Positions 45,669-54,968 of a stretch of DNA of 64,000 nucleotides are shown here, piece after piece (within the stretch, counting starts at the first letter, position 1; every line of letters starts with the position of its first letter). The notes under the pieces were generated by a model. It saw nothing but the letters and a program-made list of their open reading frames with translations. It was not told the origin of the DNA and made no database searches. The stretch covers positions 1 to 64,000 of the forward strand of contig NZ_JAJUWU010000027.1 in NCBI RefSeq assembly GCF_021390325.1, in the 5' to 3' direction. The position numbers and the translations under genes were made by a program. This stretch comes from Jiella avicenniae (GTDB taxonomy: Bacteria > Pseudomonadota > Alphaproteobacteria > Rhizobiales > Rhizobiaceae).

Positions 45669-45690
45669 CGCATCATTGAGCGATCCCCGG

Positions 45691-46371
45691 CTACTCCTTC
45701 TTCACCCCCAGCGGCTCCGTCGCATGGCGCTTGATCAGCGGGATCTGGGTCAGCATGAAAACGATGGTGATCGGCATCGTCGCCCAGACCTTGAAGTCGA
45801 CCCAGAGGTCGTCGGACGTCTGGCCCGGGCCGTAATAGGCGTCGGCGGCTTTCCAGACGACGACGTTGAGGACCGCCAGAAAGATGAAGAACAGCCCCCA
45901 GCGGAAGGTCAGCTTGCGCCAGCCCTCGTCGTCGAGCTTGAAGGCCTGGTCGAAGACGTAGCCGAGGAAGGACTTGCCGAAGAACAGCCCGCCGAGGAGG
46001 ACGGCGGCGAACAGGCCGTTGACGATGGTCGGCTTCATCTTGATGAAGGTCTCGTCCTGCAGCCAAAGCGTCAGCCCGCCGAAGACGAGGACGACGGCGA
46101 GCGTCACCAGCGGCATGATCGGTAAGGTGCGCGTCACGGCCCAGGAAACGCCAAGCGCGATCACCATCGCGGCCATGAACAGGGCCGTCGCGATGAACAG
46201 CGGTCCGCCCAGTTCGCCGAGGATGGGGAAGGCGGCGGCGAGATCCTCGCCTCGCGAATTGGCGAAGAAGAAGACCATCAGCGGCCCCAGCTCCAGCGCG
46301 AATTTGAGCAGCGGGCTCATCTCCTTGCGGCCGGGCTTGTTGGGGGCTTCCTCGATGATGTGTTCGGTCAT
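45691..46371 (-). CDS. yciB: Inner-membrane septation/intracellular spread protein YciB (IspZ)
   Basis: 226 residues. Polytopic protein of the IspZ/YciB family: opening [22 protein letters not shown], five to six helices, and the C-terminal [20 protein letters not shown]...[27 protein letters not shown]. Its E. coli homologue contacts cell elongation and division proteins. It is the last gene of the minus-strand set dapF-mtaB-ftsY-yciB, with 210 bases (holding an inverted repeat) between ftsY and itself. Confidence 0.93.
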   Translation of the reverse strand: MTEHIIEEAPNKPGRKEMSPLLKFALELGPLMVFFFANSRGEDLAAAFPILGELGGPLFIATALFMAAMVIALGVSWAVTRTLPIMPLVTLAVVLVFGGLTLWLQDETFIKMKPTIVNGLFAAVLLGGLFFGKSFLGYVFDQAFKLDDEGWRKLTFRWGLFFIFLAVLNVVVWKAADAYYGPGQTSDDLWVDFKVWATMPITIVFMLTQIPLIKRHATEPLGVKKE

Positions 46372-46395
46372 GTCGCGATAATCGCCTTCTCAGCC

Positions 46396-46532
46396 TCGTC
46401 ATCCCGGGCTTGACCCGGGATCCAGTCCAGATCGCCGCGGAAGGCCATTTCGGCCGGCGGGCATAGCTATTTTGGACTGACCCGTCGCTCACATGGCTTG
46501 GAATCGACCCCGGCTCAAGGCCGGGATGACGA
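46396..46532. repeat. Inverted repeat pair with CGTCATCCCGG arms
   Basis: Left arm 46396-46427 (TCGTCATCCCGGGCTTGACC...) and right arm 46498-46532, whose complement reads TCGTCATCCCGGCCTTGAGC. The arms share about 85% identity and enclose ~70 bases. This short GTCATCCCGG motif family is common between genes in alphaproteobacteria. It lies between ftsY and yciB. Confidence 0.75.
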
Positions 46533-46581
46533 CTTCGACCATTTTGCCGGTCGATTTATGGCGGTGCCGTCCGATGAACGG

Positions 46582-47943
46582 TCAATTCAACGGCGTTCCC
46601 GCGATCGCGCTGGCGAAATCCTTCGCCTTGAAGGGCTCCAGATCGTCGATGCCTTCGCCGACGCCGACGAAGTAGACCGGCAGGCGGTGTTTCGCCGCAA
46701 TCGCGACGAGGATGCCGCCGCGCGCCGTGCCGTCCAGCTTGGTCATGACGAGGCCGTTGACGCCCGAGACGTTGCGGAAGATCTCGACCTGGGAGAGCGC
46801 GTTCTGCCCGGTCGTGGCGTCGAGGGTCTGCAGCACGGTGTGCGGCGCGTCCGGCTCGCGTTTCGCCAGCACGCGGTTGATCTTTTCGAGCTCGGCCATC
46901 AGCTCGGCCTTGTTCTGCAGCCGCCCGGCGGTGTCGATGATGAGGACGTCGGAATCGTTTTCGAGCGCCCGGTCGTAGGCCTCGAAGGCAAGGCCCGCCG
47001 CATCGGCGCCGATCTGCTTGGCGATCACCTCCGAGCCGGTGCGCTCGCCCCAGATCTTGAGCTGCTCGACGGCCGCGGCGCGGAAGGTGTCGCCGGCGCA
47101 GAGCGTGACCTTCAGGCCGCCGCGGGTGAGCTTCGCCGCCAGCTTGCCGATGGTCGTGGTCTTGCCGGTGCCGTTGACGCCGACGACGAGGATGACGTGG
47201 GGCTTCTTCTCGAGGTCGAGTTCCAGCGGCTGGGCGACCGGCGTGAGCGTCTTCTCGATCTCCTCGGCGAGGATGCGTCGGACCTCCTGGCCGGTGACCT
47301 CCTTGCCGAAGCGGCCTTCCGACAGCCGATCGGTGATCCGCATCGCCGTCTCGACGCCGAGATCGGCCTGGATCAGGATGTCCTCGAAGTCCTGGAGCGT
47401 GTCCTCGTCGAGCTTGCGCTTGGTGAACAGCGCGGTGATCGAGCCGGAAAGCTGGCTGGAGGAGCGGGCAAGGCCCTGGCGCAGCCGCTCGGCCCAGGAA
47501 ACGTGTGGTGCAGGAGCGGCGGGAGCAGGGGCCGCCGGCCGTTCGCGCAGGCGGAAGCCGGCATCGTCCGGAACGGGCGCCCGCGGCGGAGCGGCGGGAA
47601 CGCCCGGCGCCGCCGGCTCGCTCCGCTCTTCCTCCTCGGGGGGCAGGTCGGCATCAAGCCAGGAGAAGTCCGCCTCGTCTTCGCCGAGATCGTCTTCCTC
47701 GCCGACCTCCGCCGGCTCGATGCCGACGTGATCCTCTTCGCCGGCCGGTTCGACCTCGGGGGCGAGGGCATCGGCCTCCGGCGAGGGTTCCCGCGTCGCG
47801 GTCTCGACCGGTTCGACGCGCTCTTCGAGGAAGGAAAAGTCCGCAGGAGTTTCGGGGAGGGGTTCGGCGGTTTCGAGGAAGGCGAAATCGCCGTCCGTCT
47901 CTTCGGTGTCGGCCGTGGCCATCGGGCGCGGCTCGACTTCCAC
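46582..47943 (-). CDS. ftsY: Signal recognition particle receptor FtsY, main reading frame (N, G and part of the acidic domain)
   Basis: 453 residues if begun at the first available GTG (47943). GTPase that receives SRP-ribosome complexes at the membrane. Acidic region (EEDDLGEDEADFSWLDADLPPEEEE), N domain starting near SWAERLRQGLARSSSQLSG, then G motifs GVNGTGKTTTIGK, DTFRAAAVEQL, DTAGR and TKLDG; all intact. The genuine protein almost certainly begins further upstream: the piece at 47979-48290 in another frame is the expected FtsY N-terminus, and the two are joined by a nine-A tract. Operon: after mtaB, before yciB. Confidence 0.9.
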   Translation of the reverse strand: MEVEPRPMATADTEETDGDFAFLETAEPLPETPADFSFLEERVEPVETATREPSPEADALAPEVEPAGEEDHVGIEPAEVGEEDDLGEDEADFSWLDADLPPEEEERSEPAAPGVPAAPPRAPVPDDAGFRLRERPAAPAPAAPAPHVSWAERLRQGLARSSSQLSGSITALFTKRKLDEDTLQDFEDILIQADLGVETAMRITDRLSEGRFGKEVTGQEVRRILAEEIEKTLTPVAQPLELDLEKKPHVILVVGVNGTGKTTTIGKLAAKLTRGGLKVTLCAGDTFRAAAVEQLKIWGERTGSEVIAKQIGADAAGLAFEAYDRALENDSDVLIIDTAGRLQNKAELMAELEKINRVLAKREPDAPHTVLQTLDATTGQNALSQVEIFRNVSGVNGLVMTKLDGTARGGILVAIAAKHRLPVYFVGVGEGIDDLEPFKAKDFASAIAGTPLN

Positions 47944-47978
47944 CCGCGGCGGTGCGGAGGGGTCGACGTCGCGTGTCT

Positions 47979-48290
47979 CTAGCGGGCCTTCATCCCGGAC
48001 GACGGAGTTTTTTTTTGAGCCTCGCCGACCGGCTCGGTGGCCGTCGACGCGTCTTCGCCACGTGGCTCTAGCGGCTCGATGCCGCCGTCGTCGGAGGGAG
48101 CGGCGCCGGCCTCGGCGTCGGCGACGGAACTCGCCGCCGCCTGCGGCCGGACCTCGGGGTCGGGTGCGCCCTCGCGGCCGAACTCCGAATCGGATGGCCG
48201 AGGCGTCTGGCCCTTTTCCGGCGTGCGCGCCTCTTCGCTGTCGGAACCGAAGGAGAAGATCCGCCGGAAGAAGCCCTTTTTCTCAGCCAT
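47979..48290 (-). CDS. ftsY: FtsY N-terminal segment, separated from the main frame by a frameshift
   Basis: 103 residues, MAEKKGFFRRIFSFGSD at the start: the basic amphipathic opening that FtsY uses for membrane binding, followed by an acidic Pro/Glu/Ala-rich stretch. It runs into nine A and, after 11 further codons, stops at 47979. Shifting the frame by -1 within the A run (or adding one A) leads straight into the FtsY frame at 46582-47943 with no stop between. It begins 18 bases after the mtaB stop. As an independent protein it would make no sense. Either a sequence error, a real frameshift mutation, or slippage. Confidence 0.8.
   Translation of the reverse strand: MAEKKGFFRRIFSFGSDSEEARTPEKGQTPRPSDSEFGREGAPDPEVRPQAAASSVADAEAGAAPSDDGGIEPLEPRGEDASTATEPVGEAQKKTPSSGMKAR
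48008..48016 (-). other. A9 tract: possible slippage site in ftsY
   Basis: On the minus strand the bases are GAGGCTC followed by nine A and CTCCG. In the upstream frame the codons are CAA AAA AAA ACT, containing the classical A-AAA-AAA shift heptamer; a -1 move enters the FtsY frame. Long A runs also permit RNA polymerase slippage and are prone to sequencing error. Confidence 0.75.
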
Positions 48291-48307
48291 GCCTGTCCTT
48301 CGTCATT

Positions 48308-49606
48308 CTAGCCGGCCTGCGTCGCCGGAAAAGCCGCCTCGACCGGCCGGGCAATCGCCGCTCCGTCCGAGGCACCGGTAATGATAGCGTCGACGATCTC
48401 GCCGGGGAGACCGGCATCGATCCGGCAGAGGGTAAAATTCTCCGCCCGGCCAATGCCTTCGCGCTCGATCAGGACGTTCTGCCGGCTGCCGACGAGACGT
48501 GCGAGATGCGCCGCATGCGCCGCCTCGCCCTCCGCCCGCAGCCGCGCAGCCCGCTCCTTGATCACCGGCTTTTCGAGCTGCGGCATGCGCGCCGCCGGCG
48601 TTCCCTCGCGCGGCGAGAACGGGAAGACGTGCAGGAAGGTCAGCCCGCATTCCTCGACGATCCGCAGCGAGTTTTCGAACATCTCTCCGGTTTCGGTCGG
48701 GAATCCGGCGATGATGTCGGCGCCGAAGACGATGTCCGGGCGCTTGTCGCGGATCTCGGTGCAGAAGCGGATGGAATCGTCCCGAGAGTGGCGGCGCTTC
48801 ATCCGCTTCAGGATCATGTCGTCGCCGGCCTGCAGCGACAGGTGCAGATGCGGCATGAAGCGCTCTTCCGAGGCGATCGCGTCGATCAGCGCGGCGTCGG
48901 CCTCGATGGAATCGATCGAGGAAAGCCGCAGCCGCTTCAGCTCGGGCACGTGTCGAAGGATCGACTGGACGAGATTGCCCAGCCTCGGGCTGCCGGGCAG
49001 GTCGGCGCCCCAGCTGGTCATGTCGACGCCCGACAGGACGACCTCGTTGTAGCCGGCATCGACCAGCCGCTTCATCTGCTCGACGACGGCGCCCATCGGC
49101 ACCGAGCGCGAATTGCCCCGGCCATAGGGGATGATGCAGAAGGTGCAGCGATGGTCGCAGCCGTTCTGGATCTGCACGATCGCCCGCGAGCGGCCCTCGA
49201 TGGCGTCGATCATGTGGCCGGCGGTCTCGGTCACGCTCATGATGTCGTTGACGCGGACCTTCTCCTCGGCCGCGACGCCGAAGTCGGGCAGCTTGCGATA
49301 GCTCTCGGCTGACAGCTTTTCCATGTTGCCGATGACGGCGTCGACCTCGGCCATCTCGGCGAAGCGTGCCGGCTCAGTCTGCGCCGCGCAACCGGTGACG
49401 ACGATCCGCGCGTCCGGGTTCTCGCGCCGCGCCTTGCGGATCTGCTGGCGGGCCTGGCGCACCGCCTCGGCCGTCACCGCGCAGGTGTTGAAGACGATCG
49501 CGCCGCGCGCCTCCTCGCCGAGGCCGGCTTCCTCGGCCTCGCGCTTCATCACAGCCGACTCGTAGGTGTTGAGCCGGCAGCCGAAGGATACGACCTCGAC
49601 GCCCAT
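48308..49606 (-). CDS. mtaB: tRNA t6A37 methylthiotransferase MtaB
   Basis: 432 residues. Radical-SAM enzyme adding a methylthio group to t6A37 of tRNAs decoding ANN codons. The N-terminal MTTase domain carries three Fe-S cysteines (SFGCRLN, FNTCAV, VTGCAAQ), followed by the radical-SAM cluster motif GCDHRCTFCIIPYGRG and a C-terminal TRAM-like part. Complete. Its ATG overlaps the dapF stop by one base (TGATG), and ftsY follows after 18 bases. Confidence 0.95.
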   Translation of the reverse strand: MGVEVVSFGCRLNTYESAVMKREAEEAGLGEEARGAIVFNTCAVTAEAVRQARQQIRKARRENPDARIVVTGCAAQTEPARFAEMAEVDAVIGNMEKLSAESYRKLPDFGVAAEEKVRVNDIMSVTETAGHMIDAIEGRSRAIVQIQNGCDHRCTFCIIPYGRGNSRSVPMGAVVEQMKRLVDAGYNEVVLSGVDMTSWGADLPGSPRLGNLVQSILRHVPELKRLRLSSIDSIEADAALIDAIASEERFMPHLHLSLQAGDDMILKRMKRRHSRDDSIRFCTEIRDKRPDIVFGADIIAGFPTETGEMFENSLRIVEECGLTFLHVFPFSPREGTPAARMPQLEKPVIKERAARLRAEGEAAHAAHLARLVGSRQNVLIEREGIGRAENFTLCRIDAGLPGEIVDAIITGASDGAAIARPVEAAFPATQAG

Positions 49607-50511
49607 CAGCCGATCTCCCGCTCCGCGTGGGACTCGGCTGGCGCGTCACGAAGATAGTCGCCCGTCTCCGGGTCGAGCCGGCCGGACCATTCCCATTCGG
49701 CCGGTCCCGTCATGACCACGTGGTCGTCGTCGCGCCACAGGATCGTCAGCGTTCCGCCCGGCTGGGTGACGGCGACCTCACGGCCGGTGCGCCGGGTTCT
49801 GGCCGCGGACACGGCGGCGGCGCAGGCGGCGGAGCCGCAGGCGCGGGTCAGCCCGACCCCGCGCTCCCACGTCCGCATGATGAGCGAGGAGGGCGAGGTG
49901 ACCTCTGCGATCGAGACGTTCGCCCGCTCCGGAAAGATCGGATGGTTCTCGAGGATCGGCCCGAACCGGTCGAGGGCGTAGGAGCCGACGTCGCCCTTCA
50001 CCCAGAAGACGGCATGGGGATTCCCCATCGAGACGACGGAGGGGGAATGCAGTACCGGCGCCTCGATCGGCCCGATCTGCAGTTCGATCGCCCTTGTGTC
50101 GCGGAATTCCTCGGCAAGCGGAATATCCTGCCAGGAAAAGCGCGGCTTGCCCATGTCGACGGAAATCGTGCCATCCGCATGCTCCTCGGCGAGAAGCAGC
50201 CCGGCTCGGGTCTCGAAGGTGAAGCCCGTCCGGCCGGTCTCGGCGGCAAGCGCCTGGACGACGCAGCGCGTGCCGTTGCCGCAGGCTTCGGCTTCCGAGC
50301 CGTCGGCATTGATGATCCGCACATAGGCGTCGGTGCCGGGCGTCGCGGGGCGGTGGATCGCCATGATCTGGTCGAAATGCGTCTCCGGACCGGCGGCCAG
50401 CGTCCTCGCGGCTTCGGGCCGGATGCGCGCGTCGGTTTCGCGCATGTCGACGACGAGGATCTCGTTGCCGCAGCCATTCATGCGGGCGAAGGGGACGGAG
50501 GGAACTGCCAA
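49606..50511 (-). CDS. dapF: Diaminopimelate epimerase
   Basis: 301 residues from TTG 50511. Converts LL- to meso-diaminopimelate for lysine and peptidoglycan. Catalytic cysteines are in [10 protein letters not shown] and [10 protein letters not shown]; the opening [19 protein letters not shown] is typical. A first ATG in frame (in ARMNGCGN, 50481) would cut into the conserved N-terminal strand, so the TTG start that gives [12 protein letters not shown] is preferred although its ribosome binding site is weak. First gene of the run dapF-mtaB-ftsY-yciB. Confidence 0.92.
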   Translation of the reverse strand: MAVPSVPFARMNGCGNEILVVDMRETDARIRPEAARTLAAGPETHFDQIMAIHRPATPGTDAYVRIINADGSEAEACGNGTRCVVQALAAETGRTGFTFETRAGLLLAEEHADGTISVDMGKPRFSWQDIPLAEEFRDTRAIELQIGPIEAPVLHSPSVVSMGNPHAVFWVKGDVGSYALDRFGPILENHPIFPERANVSIAEVTSPSSLIMRTWERGVGLTRACGSAACAAAVSAARTRRTGREVAVTQPGGTLTILWRDDDHVVMTGPAEWEWSGRLDPETGDYLRDAPAESHAEREIG

Positions 50512-50672
50512 GGCTTTCGGACCGGTCGCTGCGAAAATCGAGCCGTATATGGCAAGAAACCTCGCCGATTGCCACCGGTGGAAGCCCGGCTTGTCGGCTC
50601 CATTCGAACGAAGACGCCGCGCGGCAGGGCCGGCGGCGCCCTTCATCGTCGTCGAGGCAGCGGAATACGGCC

Positions 50673-51353
50673 TCAGCGCGTGACCGGGAAGGCCGGCGCT
50701 TCGGCTTTCCAGGATCCGTCCTCGCCGCGCACCGAGATCAGGTAGCGATCGCCGGAGATCTCGGCCGGCAGCTTGACCGCGGCCTGCAGGGTCCCCTCCG
50801 GCGTGGTGCGCGCTTCGTCGAGCTGCGCGAAGGCTGCTCCCGGGCTGCCGCCGCCGATGATCACCGGCTGGTCCTCGGGAAGACCGGTGGCGGAAATCGT
50901 GACGGTCGATCCCGGCGCCGGGGACGCCGGGTCGAGCGAGACCTCGGCGGGCTGCTGCCCCTCGCTCAGGCCGAGCCGCGTCCCGAGGTCGCGAATGTTG
51001 GACTGGAGCTGGGGATTGTCGCTCAGAAAGCCCTGCACCGACGACTTCACCTGCGACCCGACGTTTTCGGCGGCCTGCGAAAGCCCTTGGCCGGCGCTCG
51101 TCGCCATGGACTTCAGCTCGTCCATCGGACCGGTCAGGCTGACCGCCTGGCCGACCCGGAGGTCGGCCGAGCCGTCGATGCGCGGATTGGCCCGGAGGAT
51201 CAGACCCTCCGTGACCGCGCAGCGCGAGGCGATCGAACTCAGCGTGTCGCCGGCCCGCACCTCGACCTCGCGGCCGCAAGGCTCGGTCGTCTGGGCGGAG
51301 GCCGTGGACGCGGCGAAGATCAGTCCGCTCAATGCAAATGCGCGTGTCAGCAT
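50673..51353 (-). CDS. Secreted LysM-domain protein
   Basis: 226 residues. Signal peptide cleaved near ASA-QT. One LysM peptidoglycan-binding module at about 26-75 ([30 protein letters not shown]...), a helical spacer (80-130), and a C-terminal beta domain ([29 protein letters not shown]) resembling an Ig-like or IPT fold. GGAGA precedes the start. Likely an envelope protein at the cell wall. Followed 160 bases later by dapF on the same strand. Confidence 0.85.
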   Translation of the reverse strand: MLTRAFALSGLIFAASTASAQTTEPCGREVEVRAGDTLSSIASRCAVTEGLILRANPRIDGSADLRVGQAVSLTGPMDELKSMATSAGQGLSQAAENVGSQVKSSVQGFLSDNPQLQSNIRDLGTRLGLSEGQQPAEVSLDPASPAPGSTVTISATGLPEDQPVIIGGGSPGAAFAQLDEARTTPEGTLQAAVKLPAEISGDRYLISVRGEDGSWKAEAPAFPVTR

Positions 51354-51385
51354 GGGTCTCTCCGTTTGCCTTACCGCAACGTCGG

Positions 51386-51763
51386 TCACTGACCGGTCGT
51401 GGTGCCGGTTCCGGTCGTGCCCTCGCCAGCGGTGCCGACGGCGCCGTCGGCTCCGCCTGCCGCACCGCCGGTCTCGGCGTTGCCCGTCGCAGGCGCGCTC
51501 TCCGTGGCGGGGGCGGTTTCTCCGCCAGCGCTGCTGGCCGTCCCGGCCGCCGGTTCGGTTGCCGCCGGTTCGGTGGTGACCGCCTCGTTGGTCGCGCCGC
51601 CGAAGTAGTTGCCGTTGAGCAGGAAATAGCCGCCGACGATTACCACGACGATGATGATGCCGGCGATCAGCCAGCCGGAACCCCCGCCGCCTCCGCCGCC
51701 GCGATCGTTGTTGACGATCGTCGTCCTGTCCCCGTCCGGCTTCCGGCCGTTGGTATTGCTCAT
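51386..51763 (-). CDS. Small single-pass membrane protein with a Gly/Thr/Ala-rich tail
   Basis: 125 residues. A short polar N-terminus with a glycine run, one membrane helix (about 31-49, [21 protein letters not shown]) and a ~75-residue periplasmic tail made almost only of Ala, Gly, Thr and Glu. No domain recognised. Start 51763 has GGAG about 9 bases upstream. Just 32 bases upstream of the LysM gene on the same strand, so the two may be co-transcribed. Confidence 0.7.
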   Translation of the reverse strand: MSNTNGRKPDGDRTTIVNNDRGGGGGGGSGWLIAGIIIVVVIVGGYFLLNGNYFGGATNEAVTTEPAATEPAAGTASSAGGETAPATESAPATGNAETGGAAGGADGAVGTAGEGTTGTGTTTGQ

Positions 51764-52169
51764 GATGCAGCGCTCCAATCAAGGCCGCCTCGTCGCCATT
51801 CACCGGGCCCGGCTCTTGAACGGAGCCTTGGTCTCGCATGGCCGACAGGCGGCATGTCCCTTCCTGCGACCAAATGTCGATGGGCGGCGATCGTTCCTCG
51901 GCTGCCGCGGAAATGTGCATCGACTGCTCCTCGGTACGGCAGGCGAAAGCAGCGAATGCGAACGGCGGCCACGCCGCTGAGGCATGATCCGGCCTCGTGA
52001 TTTCCGGGAAGAAGCGAAGGATCGGCCGAAAATCTGCGTCAATCTCAACCGGGCGGTGGACGGAATCGCTGATAATTCGATCGAGAAACTGCTGACTAGC
52101 GGCTGAAAACGCTGCGCATTCGCTCGTTCCGATGAAATGGCTGAAGCAGGACTCGTGTCGACGCCGTCC
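51764..52169. other. Intergenic region, nothing recognised
   Basis: 406 bases between the small membrane protein and the EEP-family gene, both minus strand. Short open frames have no recognisable product or ribosome binding site. Presumably carries the promoter of the membrane protein/LysM pair. Confidence 0.4.
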
Positions 52170-53249
52170 TCACTTTTCCCAGTCCGTGCCGATCGCCTCG
52201 CGGTCGAGTTTCCTGGCGTCTTCGACGATCTCCCGGCTCTCCGCCAGGTCGCTTTCGTCCGCCTCTTCGGGATAATCCGCGCCGTCGGCGTCGCGGGTCA
52301 GCGCCACCTTGAAAAGCATCGGGAAATGGTCCGATCCGATGTGTTTCAGGCGCCGCATGGCGATGAGGTCGAAGCGGGCGTTGTGGAACAGGTGGTCGAG
52401 CGGCCAGCGCAGCAGCGGGTATCGCGCATCGAAGGTGTTGTAGAAGCCGCGGCCGACGCGCGGGTCGAGCAGCCGCGAGACGCGCTGGAAATGCCGCGTC
52501 GTATGGGACCAGGCGACATCGTTGAGATCGCCGCAGACGATCGCGGGCAGCAGGTCCTCGTCGACCAGTTCCGCGACCCGCACGAGCTCGGCGTCGCGCC
52601 CGGCGGAATCGGCATACGGAACCGGCGGCTCCGGATGGACGCAGTAGAGCGAGAAGTCGTGGCCGCTTCGCAGCGTGACCCTGGCGATGATCGACGGCAC
52701 CTTGTCCATGACCAGATTGGCCAGCCGGACGTCGGAAAGCTCCAGCTTCGAATAGAGGATCATGCCGTAGCTGTTGTCGAGGGGCTGGGATACGACATGC
52801 GGCATCGAGCGTCCGAGCGGCTCCAGCGCCTCGGCCCAGCCTTCGTCGACCTCCATGAACAGCGCCAGATCCGGCGCTTCCCGTTCGATGAGATCGACGG
52901 CGTCCTGGTAGCGCCTGTTGGACATCTTGACGTTGTAGGAAACGATCGAGACCGTGTTCGGCCCGTCCGGATCGCCCTCGTAGCGCTTCGACTGGCGGGG
53001 CCTGAGGGGCAGGAACTGGGCGATGCAGGCCGCCTGGACGCCGGCGACGATCAGCAGGCCCCCGACGATCCAGTTCCGGGCAGTCCCGTCGAGTAGCCAG
53101 ATCGACAGGGCCGCGACGATCAGGGTGATCGTCAGGATCTGCAGACGCGGGAAGGCGAACACCCGCACCAAGCCGTGCGAAATGTGTAGAAAGGGAATTC
53201 CGGTCGCGGCCAGAAGCATGAGGGTGAGGGCGGCGAACAGAATGACCAT
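52170..53249 (-). CDS. Membrane-anchored endonuclease/exonuclease/phosphatase-family protein
   Basis: 359 residues. Three N-terminal membrane helices (about 1-20, 38-53, 59-80), then an EEP-fold catalytic domain: VSIVSYNVKMSNR, the acidic FMEVDEGW, the metal/phosphate motif CGDLNDVAWS, and the terminal GSDHFPM with catalytic His. This arrangement (short membrane anchor + EEP) is frequent in rhizobia. Substrate may be a phosphodiester such as a lipid, nucleic acid or inositol phosphate; not decidable. Start ATG 53249. Confidence 0.88.
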   Translation of the reverse strand: MVILFAALTLMLLAATGIPFLHISHGLVRVFAFPRLQILTITLIVAALSIWLLDGTARNWIVGGLLIVAGVQAACIAQFLPLRPRQSKRYEGDPDGPNTVSIVSYNVKMSNRRYQDAVDLIEREAPDLALFMEVDEGWAEALEPLGRSMPHVVSQPLDNSYGMILYSKLELSDVRLANLVMDKVPSIIARVTLRSGHDFSLYCVHPEPPVPYADSAGRDAELVRVAELVDEDLLPAIVCGDLNDVAWSHTTRHFQRVSRLLDPRVGRGFYNTFDARYPLLRWPLDHLFHNARFDLIAMRRLKHIGSDHFPMLFKVALTRDADGADYPEEADESDLAESREIVEDARKLDREAIGTDWEK

Positions 53250-53861
53250 CTCGGGCGGAGGCTCCGGCTGGTTGTGGGCTGGCTGTGGCGCGACCCGGCT
53301 GGAATTGCCGCGACGAACCGTTCGGCAGTTGCAGCCAAACTATCCGGTCTGCCGCGGTCTTCCATGGCAGAGCCAAGGAAATTTCCGTCCGAGTGCCGAT
53401 ACACCCGACAAAAGAGCCAGCGCGGCCTTTCGGCCGCGCTGGTCCTACCTTTCGGCTCGCTTTTGGGGCGTTGAAGCGAGCGAAAGAGTTCGCTGAACTG
53501 ATCGGGGCGCGCCGTGAAGATGCGCCCCCCTGCGGTTTTCGCCAGCCCCCAAACGGGGGTAGCCTCGGGGTCGGGCGGCGTCCTCGTCGCCATCACCGAC
53601 GGAGTGGAAGGCCTGGAGCCGCTTTTGCAGCGGGGATGCGAAGATATCCACCTTTACGAGGGCTGTTTTCGCACAAACCGTTTTTCCGGCTTGCGTTTTT
53701 GCCTCCAGAGTTTTTTGCCGCTGGCTCGACCGCTTCGCAGGAGCGGCCCGCGGACCTTGCAGATGCCGATCCGAGCTGGAGCCGCGGGCCGGACGCGATC
53801 GGTTACGCTTCGACCGAAGTCGAGCCGATGCAGGGATGTCGCTGGGCGCGGAGCCGGCGCC
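53250..53861. other. Intergenic region with an unassigned minus-strand terminator
   Basis: 612 bases between the EEP gene and the LuxR-type gene, both minus strand. No gene is convincing; a 68-codon frame at 53445-53651 (GTG, weak AGGTG) ends just ahead of the hairpin at 53410-53442. The stretch 53660-53720 is AT-rich with several T runs, suggesting a promoter for either a small RNA or the EEP gene. Confidence 0.4.
53410..53442 (-). terminator. Rho-independent terminator, minus strand, owner unknown
   Basis: CCAGCGCGGCC-GAAA-GGCCGCGCTGG, a perfect 11-bp stem with a GAAA loop, is followed by CTCTTTT on the minus strand. It could end the LuxR-type transcript (420 bases further up) or an unannotated short transcript. 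Confidence 0.7.
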
Positions 53862-54968
53862 TCAGACGTTGGCGAGCGCCGCGATCCGCGTCGCGATTTC
53901 CGGCTGACGGCGGACTCCGAGCTTGTCGCAGACATGCTTCAGCCGCTTGCGGATCGTCTGTTCGGAGAGCCCGGTCTCTTCGGCGAAGGCTTTGACCGTC
54001 AGCCCGCGATAGACGCCGATGGCGAGTGCGGCCTCGCCGTTGCTGAGGCCGGTGGCGGCCCGGACGAAGGCGATGTCGGGCACGCGCCGTTCCGCCGGGT
54101 CGGCAAATTTGACGACGCCGTAGCGGGCGCGTCCTTCATGCGAAGGCGCCGCGAAGAAACGCAGGAACAGCGGCGGGCGGCCGTCCGGTCGCGGGACCGG
54201 GACGGGCCTTGGAAGCGTCAGGTCGCTACCGGCGAGGACGCGGATGGTCTTGCCGACCGCCCGGGTGACCGCCTCGGTCGCCTCCGGCTGACCGGCGATC
54301 AGCCGGCGGCCGACGAGGCGCAGGCCGTGTCGCCCGTCGATCAGCCGTCTGGCGGCCGGATTCAGGTGGACCACAAGCCCGTTGACGTCGAAGATCGCGA
54401 TCGCGTCGTCGAGCCCGTCGAAGGCGGCCAGCGCGCCGTGGCGGGCGATCGCCCCGCTCGGCACGATGTCCCGCAAATGGGCGATCCGGGCGAGATGGTT
54501 GGCGAAGATCATCAGACTGGGCTGGTCTCTGCGCCAGCCTTCCGGATGGAAGCGACGGCGATGGGCCGCCACGACGACGAGGCCGCCTTCGCTGCGGCCG
54601 AAGACCATCGCCGTGTTCCAGCATTCGGGATGCCGCCGGTAGAATTCCTGATGGACGGGACAGGTCGCGATCTCTTCCGGGCTCATCAGATCTTCGGTGG
54701 TCACGAAGCCGCTCGGCCGGGCGATCAGTCGCGGAAACCGCGCATCCCGCGGCAGATAGGTGGTGACGTATTCGAGCGCGGGTTCCGGATCGAACGGATG
54801 CGTGAACTGGCGGGCGGTCCCGTCGCCACCCGCGGTGATGAGATTGAACCGGTCGGAGCCCGTCGCCTCGGCCCCATGCCGAACGGTTTCCTGCCAGTCG
54901 CTGCCGCTCGCCAGCGATTGGTAAAGCCCGTCGAGGGCACCGGCCAGAGCCGTCAGCGTATCGCTCAT
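53862..54968 (-). CDS. LuxR/GerE-type transcriptional regulator with a sensory N-terminal domain
   Basis: 368 residues. The C-terminal ~65 residues form a GerE helix-turn-helix (LSNGEAALAIGVYRGLTVKAFAEETGLSEQTIRKRLKHVCDKLGV), which binds DNA. Residues 1-290 have no autoinducer-type signature; the central part around IAIFDVNGLVVHLNPAARRLI looks PAS-like. No luxI gene or receiver is adjacent. Target genes unknown; its nearest downstream neighbour is the EEP protein gene. Start ATG 54968. Confidence 0.86.
   Translation of the reverse strand: MSDTLTALAGALDGLYQSLASGSDWQETVRHGAEATGSDRFNLITAGGDGTARQFTHPFDPEPALEYVTTYLPRDARFPRLIARPSGFVTTEDLMSPEEIATCPVHQEFYRRHPECWNTAMVFGRSEGGLVVVAAHRRRFHPEGWRRDQPSLMIFANHLARIAHLRDIVPSGAIARHGALAAFDGLDDAIAIFDVNGLVVHLNPAARRLIDGRHGLRLVGRRLIAGQPEATEAVTRAVGKTIRVLAGSDLTLPRPVPVPRPDGRPPLFLRFFAAPSHEGRARYGVVKFADPAERRVPDIAFVRAATGLSNGEAALAIGVYRGLTVKAFAEETGLSEQTIRKRLKHVCDKLGVRRQPEIATRIAALANV

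Noticed and set aside
51800-52048. 82-codon minus-strand frame upstream of the small membrane protein
   Set aside because: Arg/Ser-rich shadow composition, no ribosome binding site, no similarity recognised.
53445-53651. 68-codon minus-strand frame next to the orphan terminator
   Set aside because: GTG start with only a weak ribosome binding site and no recognisable product; kept as part of an intergenic note rather than a gene.
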